A stretch of DNA of 64,000 nt from CAVZXS01 sp963779325 (GTDB taxonomy: Bacteria; Bacteroidota; Bacteroidia; Chitinophagales; Chitinophagaceae). Location: assembly GCA_963779325.1 (NCBI GenBank), contig CAVZXS010000011.1, positions 372,001-436,000 of the forward strand, given 5' to 3'. Below the pieces are notes generated by a model, which did not search any database, was not told the origin of the DNA, and saw nothing but the letters and a program-made list of their open reading frames with translations. Position numbers and translations under genes: made by a program. Below, piece after piece: positions 1-9,413 of this stretch. Numbering within the stretch: the stretch's first letter is position 1; each line of letters starts with the position of its first letter.

Positions 1-623
1 CGGTGAGTCACTGCGGATTTGTTTTGCTGGGCATTGGCATGCTTACTAAAACGGCTATCAACGGTGCGGTAATGCAAATGGTTTCGCACGGATTGATGAC
101 GGCACTTTTCTTTGCAGGTATCGGAATGATTTATGAACGTACGCATACAAGAGAGGTAAAAAAATTGGGCGGCTTATTAAAAGTAATGCCGTTCATTTCA
201 ACCGTATTTGTTATTGCGGGTTTGTGTTCGCTTGGTTTACCGGGTTTTAGCGGTTTTGTAGCCGAGATGACCGTGTTCATGGGTTCTTGGGAAAAACCGG
301 ATGCATTTTACAGGATTGCAACAATCATTGCCTGTGCTTCTATTGTGGTTACAGCGGTTTATATTTTACGAGCAGTTGGTAAAGTAATTATGGGACCTCT
401 TCAAAATTCGGGAGGAAACTCCCCTCTCCCTTGGAGAGAGCCTGTCCCGATAAATCGGGAGGTTGGGGGTAAGGCCGCCGATGCTAACTGGAATGAAAAA
501 GCAGCAGCCATATTATTAATTACCGGTATAGTGGCAATTGGTATTGCACCGTTTTGGTTAACACATTTAATCAATCCCGGTACGGAAGTAATTATTCAGA
601 AAGTAACAGGTGTAGCAAAATAA
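1..623 (+). CDS. nuoM: NADH-quinone oxidoreductase subunit M, C-terminal part
   Basis: This is the C-terminal end of the proton-pumping membrane subunit M of respiratory Complex I; the gene enters from the left edge, so its start is not visible. The visible ~206 residues show the antiporter-type helices typical of NuoM (the MVSHGLMTALFFAG segment and the GLPGFSGFVAE loop, with two more helices after it). It lies 35 nt upstream of nuoN in the usual nuoM-nuoN order. Between two of the last helices there is a hydrophilic stretch of about 28 residues (Gly/Pro/Arg-rich, near nt 410-490) that is not part of normal NuoM. It is encoded by a GC-rich palindromic repeat that entered the frame without breaking it. 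The identification is secure. Confidence 0.93.
   Translation, partial: VSHCGFVLLGIGMLTKTAINGAVMQMVSHGLMTALFFAGIGMIYERTHTREVKKLGGLLKVMPFISTVFVIAGLCSLGLPGFSGFVAEMTVFMGSWEKPDAFYRIATIIACASIVVTAVYILRAVGKVIMGPLQNSGGNSPLPWREPVPINREVGGKAADANWNEKAAAILLITGIVAIGIAPFWLTHLINPGTEVIIQKVTGVAK
418..472. repeat. GC-rich palindromic repeat inside nuoM
   Basis: A stretch with paired CTCCC/GGGAG arms and an internal CCCGATAAATCGGG hairpin lies in frame within nuoM. Similar CCCCT...AGGGG units occur between genes and inside two other genes in this window. It adds residues to an inter-helix loop and keeps the reading frame. Confidence 0.6.
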
Positions 624-658
624 TATTTAAGAAGAAATAGAACATTGAACAAAAAAAT

Positions 659-2065
659 ATGCTGAGCGATTTTTTTATTTTACTGAAACATGAGCTGCTG
701 CTGACGGTCATTCTTTTTCTTTTTTTATTTCTGAAACTCGGAAATAAAGACCGGAATACAGATTCGTTACTCAATTTTATTAATACAGCACTGTTCATTA
801 ATTTAATTGCAGGGTTCTTTTTTAACACAGAAGGAAAATTATTCGGCGATATGTTTTTTACCAATAATTTATTAGTGTTAGAAAAAAATATACTGAACCT
901 CGGTACTTTTATAATTTCGCTGCAGGCATACAATTGGTTAAAAAATCATAAGCATACTATAGAATTTTATCTGCTGCTGCTCTCTACCTTACTCGGTATG
1001 TTTTTTATGCTCAGCAGTAATAATTTATTGATGTTTTATTTGGGGTTGGAGCTTTCCACCATTCCGTTGGCGGCTCTTGCCAATTTCGATTTGGAAAAAC
1101 GCCGCTCCGCAGAGGCAGCTATGAAGATGATTATTTCATCGGCCTTTTCTTCAGGCTTATTACTCTTTGGTATTTCTATGCTGTACGGCACCACGGGCAC
1201 ATTGAATTTTGAAGAAATGCCTGCGTTGCTTAACGGCAGCCAACTGCAACTCTTTTCGTTTATTTTATTGATTGCAGGATTTGGTTTTAAAATATCCGCC
1301 GTGCCTTTTCATTTGTGGACTGCCGATGTATACGAAGGTAGCCCCGTGGCCGTCACATCTTATTTATCCGTTATTTCAAAAGGAGCGATTTTATTTGTAA
1401 TGGTTTCCGTTTTGTATAAAGTTTTTCTGCCCATAGAAGATACATGGTATAAAATAATTTTTACCATCTCTGTCGCTACCATGATTATAGGAAACCTTTT
1501 TGCTTTGCGCCAGCAAAACATGAAACGCTTCCTTGCATTCTCCTCCATAGCACAAGTAGGTTTTATTTTAATCGGTATCAGCGGGCAATCAATAGAAGGA
1601 AGCAGTTCCGTTATTTATTTTGTATTGATTTATATTTTTTCCAACCTCGGTGCTTTTGGCGTAATAGCTCTGGTAAGCGCATTGACGGGTAAGGAAAATA
1701 TAGATGACTATAAAGGTTTTTATAAAACAAATCCTTTATTGAGCTGGACGCTGGCATTGGCTTTATTTTCTTTAGCGGGTATTCCGCCCGTAGCGGGTTT
1801 TTTTGGTAAATTCTTTTTGCTGCTGGCCGGCGCCGCCAAAGGCAATTATTTACTTATTACCATTGCTGCATTAAATATGGTCGTATCGCTTTATTATTAT
1901 TTAAGGGTAATAAAAGCCATATTTATGGAAGAGAATGAAAATCCGATTGAAAAAATAAATACCGCATCGCAACCAAGGATAGGACTATTAATTTGCGTAG
2001 CAGGAATTATTATTACCGGGTTGTACAGCGGAGCATATGATTATATATATTCTTTGGTGAAATGA
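659..2065 (+). CDS. nuoN: NADH-quinone oxidoreductase subunit N
   Basis: Membrane subunit N of Complex I, one of the three antiporter-like proton-translocating subunits, in the cytoplasmic membrane. The 468-residue length is normal for the family. The protein is almost entirely hydrophobic helices, with family hallmarks such as the LGLELSTIPLAAL segment (residues ~122-134), the FKISAVPFHLWTADVYEGSP segment (~210-230) and the SLAGIPPVAGFFGKFFLL segment near residue 372. The start ATG follows nuoM by 35 nt, so the two are co-transcribed as the last nuo genes. No damage is visible. Confidence 0.95.
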   Translation: MLSDFFILLKHELLLTVILFLFLFLKLGNKDRNTDSLLNFINTALFINLIAGFFFNTEGKLFGDMFFTNNLLVLEKNILNLGTFIISLQAYNWLKNHKHTIEFYLLLLSTLLGMFFMLSSNNLLMFYLGLELSTIPLAALANFDLEKRRSAEAAMKMIISSAFSSGLLLFGISMLYGTTGTLNFEEMPALLNGSQLQLFSFILLIAGFGFKISAVPFHLWTADVYEGSPVAVTSYLSVISKGAILFVMVSVLYKVFLPIEDTWYKIIFTISVATMIIGNLFALRQQNMKRFLAFSSIAQVGFILIGISGQSIEGSSSVIYFVLIYIFSNLGAFGVIALVSALTGKENIDDYKGFYKTNPLLSWTLALALFSLAGIPPVAGFFGKFFLLLAGAAKGNYLLITIAALNMVVSLYYYLRVIKAIFMEENENPIEKINTASQPRIGLLICVAGIIITGLYSGAYDYIYSLVK

Positions 2066-2078
2066 GTATGCTTAATGC

Positions 2079-2232
2079 GCAATGCAGGACGCTTAACGCG
2101 GAACGCTTAATGCGGAATGCTTAAAGCTAAATACAGAATATGTTAATTAAGTATTTTAAATGTTCGGAAATCACATTGAGCATTTAGCATTGAGCATTTT
2201 GCATTCAACATTTAAAATTTAACATTCAAAAT
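2079..2232. repeat. Degenerate short tandem repeats after nuoN
   Basis: The spacer after nuoN is built from imperfect 9-10 nt units of the type AATGCGGAATGCTTAA and then from a second set of the type CATTTAGCATTGAG and ACATTTAAAATTTAACATT. No gene fits here. Similar unit-by-unit drift is common in Bacteroidota spacers; the function is unknown. Confidence 0.55.
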
Positions 2233-2240
2233 AACTCGAA

Positions 2241-2648
2241 GTGGCTATAAATAAGAACCATGAATTTGATGAACTGAACGGGATTAAATGCGCTATAGTA
2301 GAAAAAAATGTTTCTGCTGAAAGAGTGGCGTTTATAAAACCGTTGCTGGAACTGAATAAATTTACCGTGGTGGTTGTACCATCGCCACCTCCTAAAGTTG
2401 CAGCAGTGGCGCCCAAACCCGCAGCAGCAGAAGGCGAAGAAGCAGTGCCGCCCCCTGTTGCAGAAGCCGCACCTCCTGCGCCCGAAACATTTACTGTTGG
2501 CGTAACCAATGTAAGTTTTAATGCAATCAATGCTATTTTTGGAAGACTGCTTAAAACAAAGGATAATAAAATTGTTACGCTGGCTTATTGGAAACAGCAG
2601 GATGCTGTAAACAATGACGAAGTGCCATATTTTGGAAAAGTATTTTAA
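2241..2648 (+). CDS. Conserved hypothetical protein with Pro/Ala-rich linker
   Basis: A 135-residue soluble protein I cannot assign to a function. It begins at GTG, because no in-frame ATG lies near the start. It has two folded-looking parts: residues 1-48 (alternating hydrophobic, ending in a beta-like FTVVVV strand) and residues ~83-135. They are joined by a ~35-residue linker made almost only of Pro, Ala, Val and Glu. No signal peptide or membrane helix is seen. It follows the nuo genes on the same strand but is separated by a repeat-filled spacer, so a link to Complex I is not shown. Confidence 0.7.
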   Translation: MAINKNHEFDELNGIKCAIVEKNVSAERVAFIKPLLELNKFTVVVVPSPPPKVAAVAPKPAAAEGEEAVPPPVAEAAPPAPETFTVGVTNVSFNAINAIFGRLLKTKDNKIVTLAYWKQQDAVNNDEVPYFGKVF

Positions 2649-2672
2649 AGTAAAAAATATTGAGGAGTGTGT

Positions 2673-4167
2673 TTATCCAATTGCCTGCATCACCAACTCT
2701 TTCAACTTATCAATCGGCACCCTCTTCTGCTCCATACTGTCTCTGTACCTTATTGTAACTGTATTATCTTCTTTTGTTTGATGATCTACCGTAACACAAA
2801 ACGGCGTACCCAATGCATCCATACGGCGATAACGTTTGCCAATGCTGTCTTTTTCTTCATAAAAACAACGAAAGGCCTGTTTGCAATCATTCATAATGGC
2901 TTCCGCTATTTCAGGCAAGCCATCTTTTTTAGTTAATGGTAATATCGCCAGTTTTACCGGCGCCAACTTAGCGGGAAATTTTAATACTACGCGGCTGTCC
3001 TGCTTATCAGCAGTGCTTAAATCTTCTTCGGTATAAGCATGGCTCATGATCAATAAAAACATCCTGTCCAAACCGATAGAAGTTTCAATGACATAGGGAA
3101 TATAATTGCCGTAGGGTTTGCCCGTTGCTTCATCTATATCATTATCAAAATAGTTCTGTTTCTTTTTACTGAATTCCTGGTGTTGCTTTAAATCAAAGTC
3201 GGTACGACTGTGAATACCTTCCACTTCTTTAAAGCCAATGGGGAAATCGTATTCAATATCGCAGGCCGCATCGGCATAGTGAGCTAATTTTATATGATCG
3301 TGAAAACGATACCTCTCTTCGGGTATGCCCAGGCTTTTGTGCCATTTCATTCTTTCCTCTTTCCAATGTTCGTACCATTGCTTTTGGGTACCGGGTCTTA
3401 CAAAAAATTGCATTTCCATTTGTTCAAACTCCCGCATACGGAAAATAAATTGCCTTGCTACAATTTCATTACGGAATGCTTTACCTATTTGTGCAATACC
3501 AAACGGAATTTTCATTCGTCCGGTTTTTTGCACGTTTAAAAAATTTACAAAAATACCCTGCGCTGTCTCCGGTCTTAAATAAACTTTGTTATCCTCCTCA
3601 TCAGAAGATGCCGTTGAGCCAAACTCCGTGCTAAACATTAAGTTAAATTGCCGTATATCCGTCCAATTGCTTGTACCGCTGATGGCGCATTTTATTTTAA
3701 TATCTTGTATCAGTTTTTTTAAACCTGCAAAATCATCTTTAGCTATTAAAGCATCCATATCTGCAAGCACTTCTATTTGCTTCCTGCGTTTTGCCCGTTC
3801 AGCATTCAGCATTGTCTGCAAATCCTTCAATCAAATGATCAACCCTGTACCTTTTCTTACTATCAAGGTTATCAATCATCGGGTCATTAAAATTATCTAC
3901 GTGGCCGCTGGCTTTCCAAATAGTGGGGTGCATAAATATTGCCGAGTCAATACCTACGATATTATCCTGCAGTTGCGTCATGCTTTTCCACCAATAGTCC
4001 TTAATATTTTTTTTCAGCTCACTGCCCATTTGCCCGTAGTCATATACCGCCTGCAGGCCGTCATAAATTTCGCTGCTGGGGAAAATAAAGCCGTACTCTT
4101 TACAATGAGAGATAATAGCCTGGAACCTGCCTGCCGACGAGGCAGGTTTATTTGTATCGTTTGCCAT
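2673..4167 (-). CDS. glyS: Glycyl-tRNA synthetase (class II), single-base frameshift
   Basis: Charges tRNA-Gly; essential in the cytoplasm. Two overlapping reading frames together give the full ~497-residue homodimeric-type enzyme: an N-terminal part (3799-4167) with the SSEIYDGLQAVYDYGQMGSELK segment, and a C-terminal part (2673-3830) with the class II motif 2 region FRNEIVARQFIFRMREFEQME and motif 3 GLDRMFLLIM. The break is one extra base near 3804; removing it joins DNAE to AERAKRRKQ. The total span is 3n+1. A CCTGCC/GGCAGG palindrome encodes extra residues (KPASSAGR) just after the start. A perfect TATCTTTG element sits 7 nt before the ATG. Because the gene is essential, the frameshift is probably a sequence error. 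Confidence 0.93.
4125..4148. repeat. CCTGCC/GGCAGG palindrome in the 5' end of glyS
   Basis: An inverted repeat with CCTGCC and GGCAGG arms lies in frame a few codons after the glyS start. Relatives are at 58820-58839 and 59126-59147. Confidence 0.6.
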
Positions 4168-4174
4168 AATGCGG

Positions 4175-4182
4175 CAAAGATA
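4175..4182 (-). promoter_or_regulatory. Putative -7 promoter element of glyS
   Basis: TATCTTTG on the minus strand matches the Bacteroidota -7 consensus TAnnTTTG exactly. It ends 7 nt before the glyS ATG, which implies a very short or absent 5' leader. Confidence 0.55.
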
Positions 4183-4233
4183 AAAGGATGGAGCTTAGAA
4201 CAGAAATGAAAGCCGGTTTTTATTCGGCGGGTA

Positions 4234-4855
4234 TTACAACAGCTTATTCTCTATTGCAAATCGAATCAGCATGGCCGTATTATTTACGTTTAGTTTAGTG
4301 TGCAGATTTTTCCGGTGCGTATCCACGGTATCAATACTTATAAAAAGCTTTCTCCGCTATTTGCGCATTGGTTAGCCCATCGGCAACATTTACCAATACT
4401 TCTTTTTCTCTCTTGGTTAAAGGAGGAATGGCGTTTTGCTGCTCCGTATGCGATTTCAGGGCTTGCCCCGCATCAAAACTCAGGTAGGTTTTCCCTTTGG
4501 TAACCGCTTTTATCGCTTCTACAATTTCCTGTTTACCGGCGTTTTTCAGCAAGTAACCGCTTGCGCCGCTCTCCATCATCTTACGTATATAAGTGCCTTG
4601 GTTAAATGTACTCAGGGCCAGCACCATAATACCCGGGTAATTTTTTTTAATCAGTTTACACAAATCCACGCCGTTCATATCGGGCAAACTGATGTCCATT
4701 AATATTACATCGGCCGTATGTGTGCTGAAATATTCTATACAATTAGCCGCATTAGCTGCATAGCCGGCCATTTCAATATCTTTCTCCTTTTGCAATAAGG
4801 AGTAAATACCTTCAATTACCACTGCATGATCATCTATTATATAAACACGGGTCAT
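4234..4855 (-). CDS. NarL/LuxR-type response regulator, single-base frameshift
   Basis: DNA-binding response regulator, partner of the kinase encoded 3 nt upstream. The receiver domain is residues 1-~120, with acidic DD at 8-9, the phospho-acceptor Asp54 in ILMDISLPDMNG and Lys104 in YLLKNAG. The C-terminal LuxR-type HTH starts at LTKREKEVLVNVADGLTNAQIAEK. One extra base near 4350 diverts the frame to an early stop; skipping it restores LFISIDTVDTHRKNLHTKLN and a normal end at 4234, giving about 206 residues. The span is 3n+1. The intact recognition helix in the other frame argues for a recent change or a sequence error. Confidence 0.9.
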
Positions 4856-4858
4856 TGT

Positions 4859-6709
4859 TTATGCTTTTAATTCAATATGCACGGAAGTACCGTTGCCGGG
4901 TGATGATACAATATCCGATTTGCCGCTGAAATATTGTACCCGGTAATTGATATTGGCCATACCTGCTCCTCTTGTAAACGACAAACTATCCTTATCAAAT
5001 CCTTTTCCATCATCCTCTACGGTAATACCTGTTTTACCTGTACTCATAGTAAGTTGTACAATTACTCTTTCAGCTTCGGCATGCTTTACGGCGTTGTTTA
5101 CCAGCTCTTGTATAATACGGTAAATAAATACTTCGGCTGTATTGCTCAGTTTTCTTTTTTCGCCGAACTGCTGAAATACTATCCGGATACCGGAAGAAGA
5201 TTCTATTGCATCGCAAAAATCTCTTAATGCTTCATGCAATCCAAATTTTACTAATGCTTCGGGCATAAGGTTATGCGCTACTTTACGTAAATCGCCAATG
5301 GTATTGTCCAGCATACGAAGCGATTTATCGAACAATGCCGCATTCTCCTCAGTTAGTACAAGATTCTCTTTAATATTCATAAAGGATAGTTTTGTACCGG
5401 ATAATAAGCCGCCCAATCCGTCATGCAGGTCTTTGGCTATACGACTTCGTTCTTCTTCCTGTCCCTTCAGCATGGCATCAATGGCAAGCAGTTGTTTGTC
5501 TTTTTCCAGCTCGGCAATTTTTTGGTTTTGCAGTTGCTCCTGTTGTTTGGCAATTTTGTTACGGTTTTTAAAATTCATGTATCCCAAAAAACTTACAAGT
5601 AATAAACCGAGAGTAGAACCAATAAGGATTTTATTGAGTGTTGATCGTTGTTTGTTAGCCGCGGCTAATTTCAATATTTCATTGTCTTTTCTTGCCCGTT
5701 CATAACTGTTTTGAATATCGGCGGCGGCGGCAAAATTTTCTTTACTTACCAATGCATCGTGCATTCTTATATTAAGTTGATTATACAGGTTGGCATTTTT
5801 AAAATCACCCATTCTTTCATAAGTAACCGCCAAGCCGTCGTAATACATACATTTCCACCGGGGGATATCATACTTTTTGGCGAGGCTCAATCCCAAATTA
5901 TAATACTTAATAGCCTCCGGGTATTGTTTCCCCGCATTATACATTTTAGCTACACGATTATAATGCTGTATATAATAAGCTTCCTTGCCGCTTTCCTTTA
6001 TCAGTTTTTCCGCATCTTTCAATATCATTGCGGCCGAATCAAAATTCCTCAACGCAGTGTAGGCTTGCACTAATGAACTGCTCTGTGTAATAATGCCTTG
6101 CCTGTCATTTAGTTTTTTTACAATGCCAAAACCCTGCAACATTAAATCTACTGCCGAGTTCAATGTTGTGTTACTGCCGCTTCCTCTTTCCAATTGTACC
6201 CTGCCCAAATTATACTTGGCAAATGCGATGCCCCGCAGATAATTATTTTTTTCACTAATTTCCAACGACTTATTATAATACGAAACTGCTTTCTCTGTTT
6301 GCTCGTTCCTGTCGTAAATAGTTCCCAATTCATTCAATACATCGGCCTGAACGGTAAAAAAATTATTTTTTTCGCCGATACTTTGCGCTACGGTCAGGTA
6401 CCGGGCGGCTTCTTCAAAATTCAAAATACCCGCATAGGTTTTTCCCAAAGTAAGATGAACGGCAGCCAGCATATCCTGCAATGAATCGGTATCCGTCTTT
6501 TTTATAAGCCAATCGCCAATAGTTTTTACCGCATCCGTTTCATTGGGTTTCATCGACTGCATTTTATCCAGGTAAACTTGCAGGCTGCTGCGGTCAACGG
6601 CCGATTTATCTAATGCGGTCTTTAAAGAATCTAAACTGATTTGCGATTGCAGGGATAGTACACACTGCAAAAAAGATAAAATAAGAAAGGCTTTTGGTTT
6701 GCTATTCAT
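4859..6709 (-). CDS. TPR-repeat sensor histidine kinase (HisKA_3 type)
   Basis: A 616-residue NarX-like sensor kinase. Order of parts: signal peptide (1-~22), a periplasmic tetratricopeptide-repeat sensor region (~60-340), one membrane helix (about 358-378, LIGSTLGLLLVSFLGYM), a short coiled coil, a HisKA_3 dimerisation domain with the phospho-acceptor His429 in SRIAKDLHDGLGG, and a HATPase domain with the N-box ELVNNAVKHA near 535 and the G-box DDGKGF. The stop lies 3 nt before the response-regulator start, so the two are an operon and a cognate pair. The signal is unknown; TPR sensor kinases of this form are common in Bacteroidota. Confidence 0.92.
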   Translation of the reverse strand: MNSKPKAFLILSFLQCVLSLQSQISLDSLKTALDKSAVDRSSLQVYLDKMQSMKPNETDAVKTIGDWLIKKTDTDSLQDMLAAVHLTLGKTYAGILNFEEAARYLTVAQSIGEKNNFFTVQADVLNELGTIYDRNEQTEKAVSYYNKSLEISEKNNYLRGIAFAKYNLGRVQLERGSGSNTTLNSAVDLMLQGFGIVKKLNDRQGIITQSSSLVQAYTALRNFDSAAMILKDAEKLIKESGKEAYYIQHYNRVAKMYNAGKQYPEAIKYYNLGLSLAKKYDIPRWKCMYYDGLAVTYERMGDFKNANLYNQLNIRMHDALVSKENFAAAADIQNSYERARKDNEILKLAAANKQRSTLNKILIGSTLGLLLVSFLGYMNFKNRNKIAKQQEQLQNQKIAELEKDKQLLAIDAMLKGQEEERSRIAKDLHDGLGGLLSGTKLSFMNIKENLVLTEENAALFDKSLRMLDNTIGDLRKVAHNLMPEALVKFGLHEALRDFCDAIESSSGIRIVFQQFGEKRKLSNTAEVFIYRIIQELVNNAVKHAEAERVIVQLTMSTGKTGITVEDDGKGFDKDSLSFTRGAGMANINYRVQYFSGKSDIVSSPGNGTSVHIELKA

Positions 6710-6848
6710 AACAGGATATAAAATTAAGACAAAGTATTTCGTCTTTCAATCATTCAGTAAAAAAATTCACCCCTTTACGTGATGCGGTAGATAGAAAGTT
6801 GTTTTCATATTTGCATTTCAGAATATTGTTAACCATTAAACCTTTTTT

Positions 6849-7055
6849 ATGTTGATGCAAACCTCATCGGCGAAATCCGCCGTCCGCAAAAAAACACCCG
6901 TATTTAAATTCTCTTCTCCTGTTCCGGCAACGCCCCGAACTAAAACCAAAATTAGTTTTTTCAGTCGTCTTAACCCGTCTGTGTGGTTCGATGAATTTAA
7001 AAATATTAAAATCACGTTGGAGGAATTTGATTCTGCAAAAAGTAAAGGCGTGTAA
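6849..7055 (+). CDS. Small hypothetical protein
   Basis: A 68-residue basic protein without a recognisable family. Residues 1-35 are Ser/Thr/Lys/Pro-rich and look disordered; the second half (FFSRLNPSVWFDEFKNIKITLEEFDSAKSKG) could form a helix. The near-consensus promoter element CATATTTG (6806-6813) lies ~35 nt upstream of the ATG. It is followed after 65 nt by a secreted protein gene on the same strand. Existence as a protein is plausible but not proven. Confidence 0.45.
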   Translation: MLMQTSSAKSAVRKKTPVFKFSSPVPATPRTKTKISFFSRLNPSVWFDEFKNIKITLEEFDSAKSKGV

Positions 7056-7120
7056 GGCTTTGCTGCGGCCCGGGTATCGCAGTTTCATAATATTAATAAC
7101 TAATCTTTAAAAAAAATAAG

Positions 7121-7648
7121 ATGAAAAGTATTTCAAAAAAATCTTTCCTATTGTTGGTTCTTTTATTTGCTTCCGCAGTGTTGCCGGCGGAAGTATTCTG
7201 TCAATCAGGCAAAAAAAGATTAATAAAGTCAGAAACACCTCTTGACGCAGATAAAAAAAACTATCCGGCAGTTATTTCGGAATCAGATTACTCGAGAGCA
7301 GTCAAAAATTTCACCGCCCTGTTTCCTTCAGCTTCTGAAACTTCCTGGATAAAAGAAGATAACACATTGTTTGCTTACTTTTTAAATAAAGGTAACAGTG
7401 CTTCAGCGGTCTTCTCTACCCGCGGCAATATGAATTATTCTATCACATTACTTGATGCAGCATCACTCCCTGCAAGCGTGAAAAGAAAAATCAAAGCTGT
7501 ATACAAAGGGTATTCAGTTTTTTGTACCAAGGAGATTATCAGTGACGAACTTAAAATGTATGAAGTGGTATTGGAAAATGATACTGAATTCAGAGTTGTT
7601 CAAACTACATTAGACGAAATGATAGAAACAAACAAAATAATAAAATAA
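7121..7648 (+). CDS. Secreted protein with PepSY-like fold features
   Basis: A 175-residue exported protein. Residues 1-~27 are a clear signal peptide (KKSFLLLVLLFASAVLPAEVFC). The mature part repeats a pattern of AVKNFTALFPSASETSWIKEDNTLFAYF, ending in KVYEVVLE-type strands, which resembles the small beta-rich PepSY-like (BLIP-like) periplasmic proteins of Bacteroidota. That assignment comes from pattern memory and is moderate. It stands alone, with a rho-independent terminator at 7763-7797. Confidence 0.72.
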   Translation: MKSISKKSFLLLVLLFASAVLPAEVFCQSGKKRLIKSETPLDADKKNYPAVISESDYSRAVKNFTALFPSASETSWIKEDNTLFAYFLNKGNSASAVFSTRGNMNYSITLLDAASLPASVKRKIKAVYKGYSVFCTKEIISDELKMYEVVLENDTEFRVVQTTLDEMIETNKIIK

Positions 7649-7762
7649 TACCGATATAACAGGACGGTTAAAAAAACCAAATCCTTTACTCAATAACAGT
7701 CGCCCAATAGAGAAATAGTTGTTCAACTTTCGTTACGCAAGCAGGTTTTGGTCAGTAGGCAA

Positions 7763-7797
7763 AGCCCCGGTACAGGACGACGCCGGGGCTCTTTTTA
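7763..7797 (+). terminator. Rho-independent terminator
   Basis: An 8-bp stem AGCCCCGG/CCGGGGCT with a 12-nt loop is followed by CTTTTT. It ends the 7121-7648 transcript just before the next gene. Confidence 0.8.
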
Positions 7798-7807
7798 ATA
7801 AAACTAT

Positions 7808-8656
7808 ATGCAAAACATAATCATCACCGCATCAGACGGATATCAGTTAAGTGCTTTACACAGCACCCCGGTCGGTAAAACTACCGGTGCTGTTATACTG
7901 AGCTCAGCAACAGGGATAAAAAAAGAATTCTACATCAACTTTACCCGGTTCCTTGTACAAAACGGGTATACTGTTTTATTGTATGATTACAGGGGTATCG
8001 GGCAATCGGCTCCCAATAATTTAAAAACATCTGACTCCTATATGCACGAATGGGGAACAATGGATATGAATGCCGTACTTGATTTTATGGTCCATGAGAA
8101 AGGGTTTACAGATATTATTTGGGTAGGGCATAGTGTAGGAGCACAATTGGTGGGCTTTTTGGAGCATCGGGAACATGTTAAAAAAGTAATAGCCATTAGT
8201 TCTGCATTGGGTTACTGGGGATACTTCCCTTTTCCCGTAAAATGGTTGATTTGGAGTTTGTGGTATTTTATTGGCCCCTTAATGGTAAAGGTATACGGGT
8301 ATGGAGCCATGCAAAAAATTGGATGGGGTGAAAATCTTTCCCGGAATATGATGAAAGAATGGAGAGAATGGTGCCTGAGTAAAAATTACTTTACCGGATT
8401 GTTACAGGAAAAATTACATATGGATAAATTTTATCAGTTCACCACTCCAATTACTGCCGTGTATATAAGCGATGATTATATAGCCAATGACAAAACAGTA
8501 CCGCTTATGATGAAGTTTTTTCCCAATGCCCCGCAAGAAATATTAAAAATACAGGTAGAACAATATACCAAGTTTAAAGTAGGCCATACAGGGATATTCA
8601 GGAGAAAGTTTGAAAAAAATTTATGGGCGGTGCTTATGGGTGTGATTGAAAATTAA
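7808..8656 (+). CDS. Alpha/beta hydrolase
   Basis: A 282-residue cytoplasmic alpha/beta-hydrolase fold protein with no signal peptide. The oxyanion strand is at residues ~28-36, YDYRGIGQS lies at ~59-67, and the nucleophile elbow GHSVG carries the catalytic Ser109. A catalytic Asp is plausible in VYISDDYIA (~220), and a late His lies in KVGHTGIFR (~257). The substrate is not evident. The 9-nt gap to the upstream terminator means it needs a promoter within or very near that hairpin. The next gene (DinB-like) follows after 32 nt. Confidence 0.85.
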   Translation: MQNIIITASDGYQLSALHSTPVGKTTGAVILSSATGIKKEFYINFTRFLVQNGYTVLLYDYRGIGQSAPNNLKTSDSYMHEWGTMDMNAVLDFMVHEKGFTDIIWVGHSVGAQLVGFLEHREHVKKVIAISSALGYWGYFPFPVKWLIWSLWYFIGPLMVKVYGYGAMQKIGWGENLSRNMMKEWREWCLSKNYFTGLLQEKLHMDKFYQFTTPITAVYISDDYIANDKTVPLMMKFFPNAPQEILKIQVEQYTKFKVGHTGIFRRKFEKNLWAVLMGVIEN

Positions 8657-8688
8657 AACTCAGCTTTGGGCTATAAAAAAACTAAATA

Positions 8689-9255
8689 ATGAATCTAAGA
8701 AAAATTCCAAAACCTAAAAAGGGTGAGTATCCGCCTGATTCACTAATTTATATGGAATTGCTGAAAGATGATGGCATGGTATTGCAGCACATGAAAGATA
8801 ACCTTATAAAAATTAAAAAGTTTATCTATAGTCTTCCCGAAGAAATGCTTTATTATCGTTATGCAGAAGGTAAATGGTCAATCAAAGAGATATTGGTTCA
8901 TATTATTGATACTGAAAGAATTTTTGCGTACAGGGCATTATGCTATGCACGGTTTGACAAAAAAAAATTACCCGGCGTTCAACAGAACGAATATGTTTTT
9001 TATTCTCATGCTGATGAAAGAAGCCCGGAAAGTATATTTGAAGAATATGAAGCCGTCAGGAACGCCACTATCTTTATGTTCAATAGTCTTCCTGAACAGG
9101 CATTTATAAGGGGAGGTGCAAGTGCAGGCAGTATTTACAAACGTACGGTAAAGGCATTAGCCTATCACATAGCAGGGCATGAATTATGGCATATAAAAAT
9201 CATTAGGGAAAGGTATTTAAATATGAAAACGGAAAAACAAATAATCGGTTCCTAA
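8689..9255 (+). CDS. DinB-family four-helix protein
   Basis: A 188-residue protein of the DinB/YfiT-like four-helix-bundle family, often metal-binding and related to bacillithiol/mycothiol-dependent transferases. The expected His triad is visible: His in ILVHIIDTERIFAYR (~residue 67) and two in LAYHIAGHELWHIKIIRERY (~160-170). The AEGKWSIKEILVH motif is typical. No signal peptide. It follows the alpha/beta hydrolase on the same strand; the substrate is unknown. Confidence 0.86.
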   Translation: MNLRKIPKPKKGEYPPDSLIYMELLKDDGMVLQHMKDNLIKIKKFIYSLPEEMLYYRYAEGKWSIKEILVHIIDTERIFAYRALCYARFDKKKLPGVQQNEYVFYSHADERSPESIFEEYEAVRNATIFMFNSLPEQAFIRGGASAGSIYKRTVKALAYHIAGHELWHIKIIRERYLNMKTEKQIIGS

Positions 9256-9413
9256 ATTGCCGGAAGAAACAAAATAAACCCGGGGAAAATATTTATGAAA
9301 TAGTTCCAAAACCGTCGGTTTATATTCCCGGACAATACAAAAGGGTTTAATTAGATAATTTACCAAAAAATAAAATTGAATTTGATTTAAATACCGGAAA
9401 ACAGGTAAATAAT

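Noticed and set aside
2079..2232. A CRISPR array
   Set aside because: The units are only 9-10 nt, degenerate and without spacers; no cas gene is in the window.
2219..2530. A 103-codon minus-strand frame opposite the Pro/Ala-rich gene
   Set aside because: It is the antisense shadow of a low-complexity linker; the plus-strand frame has better start, length and context.
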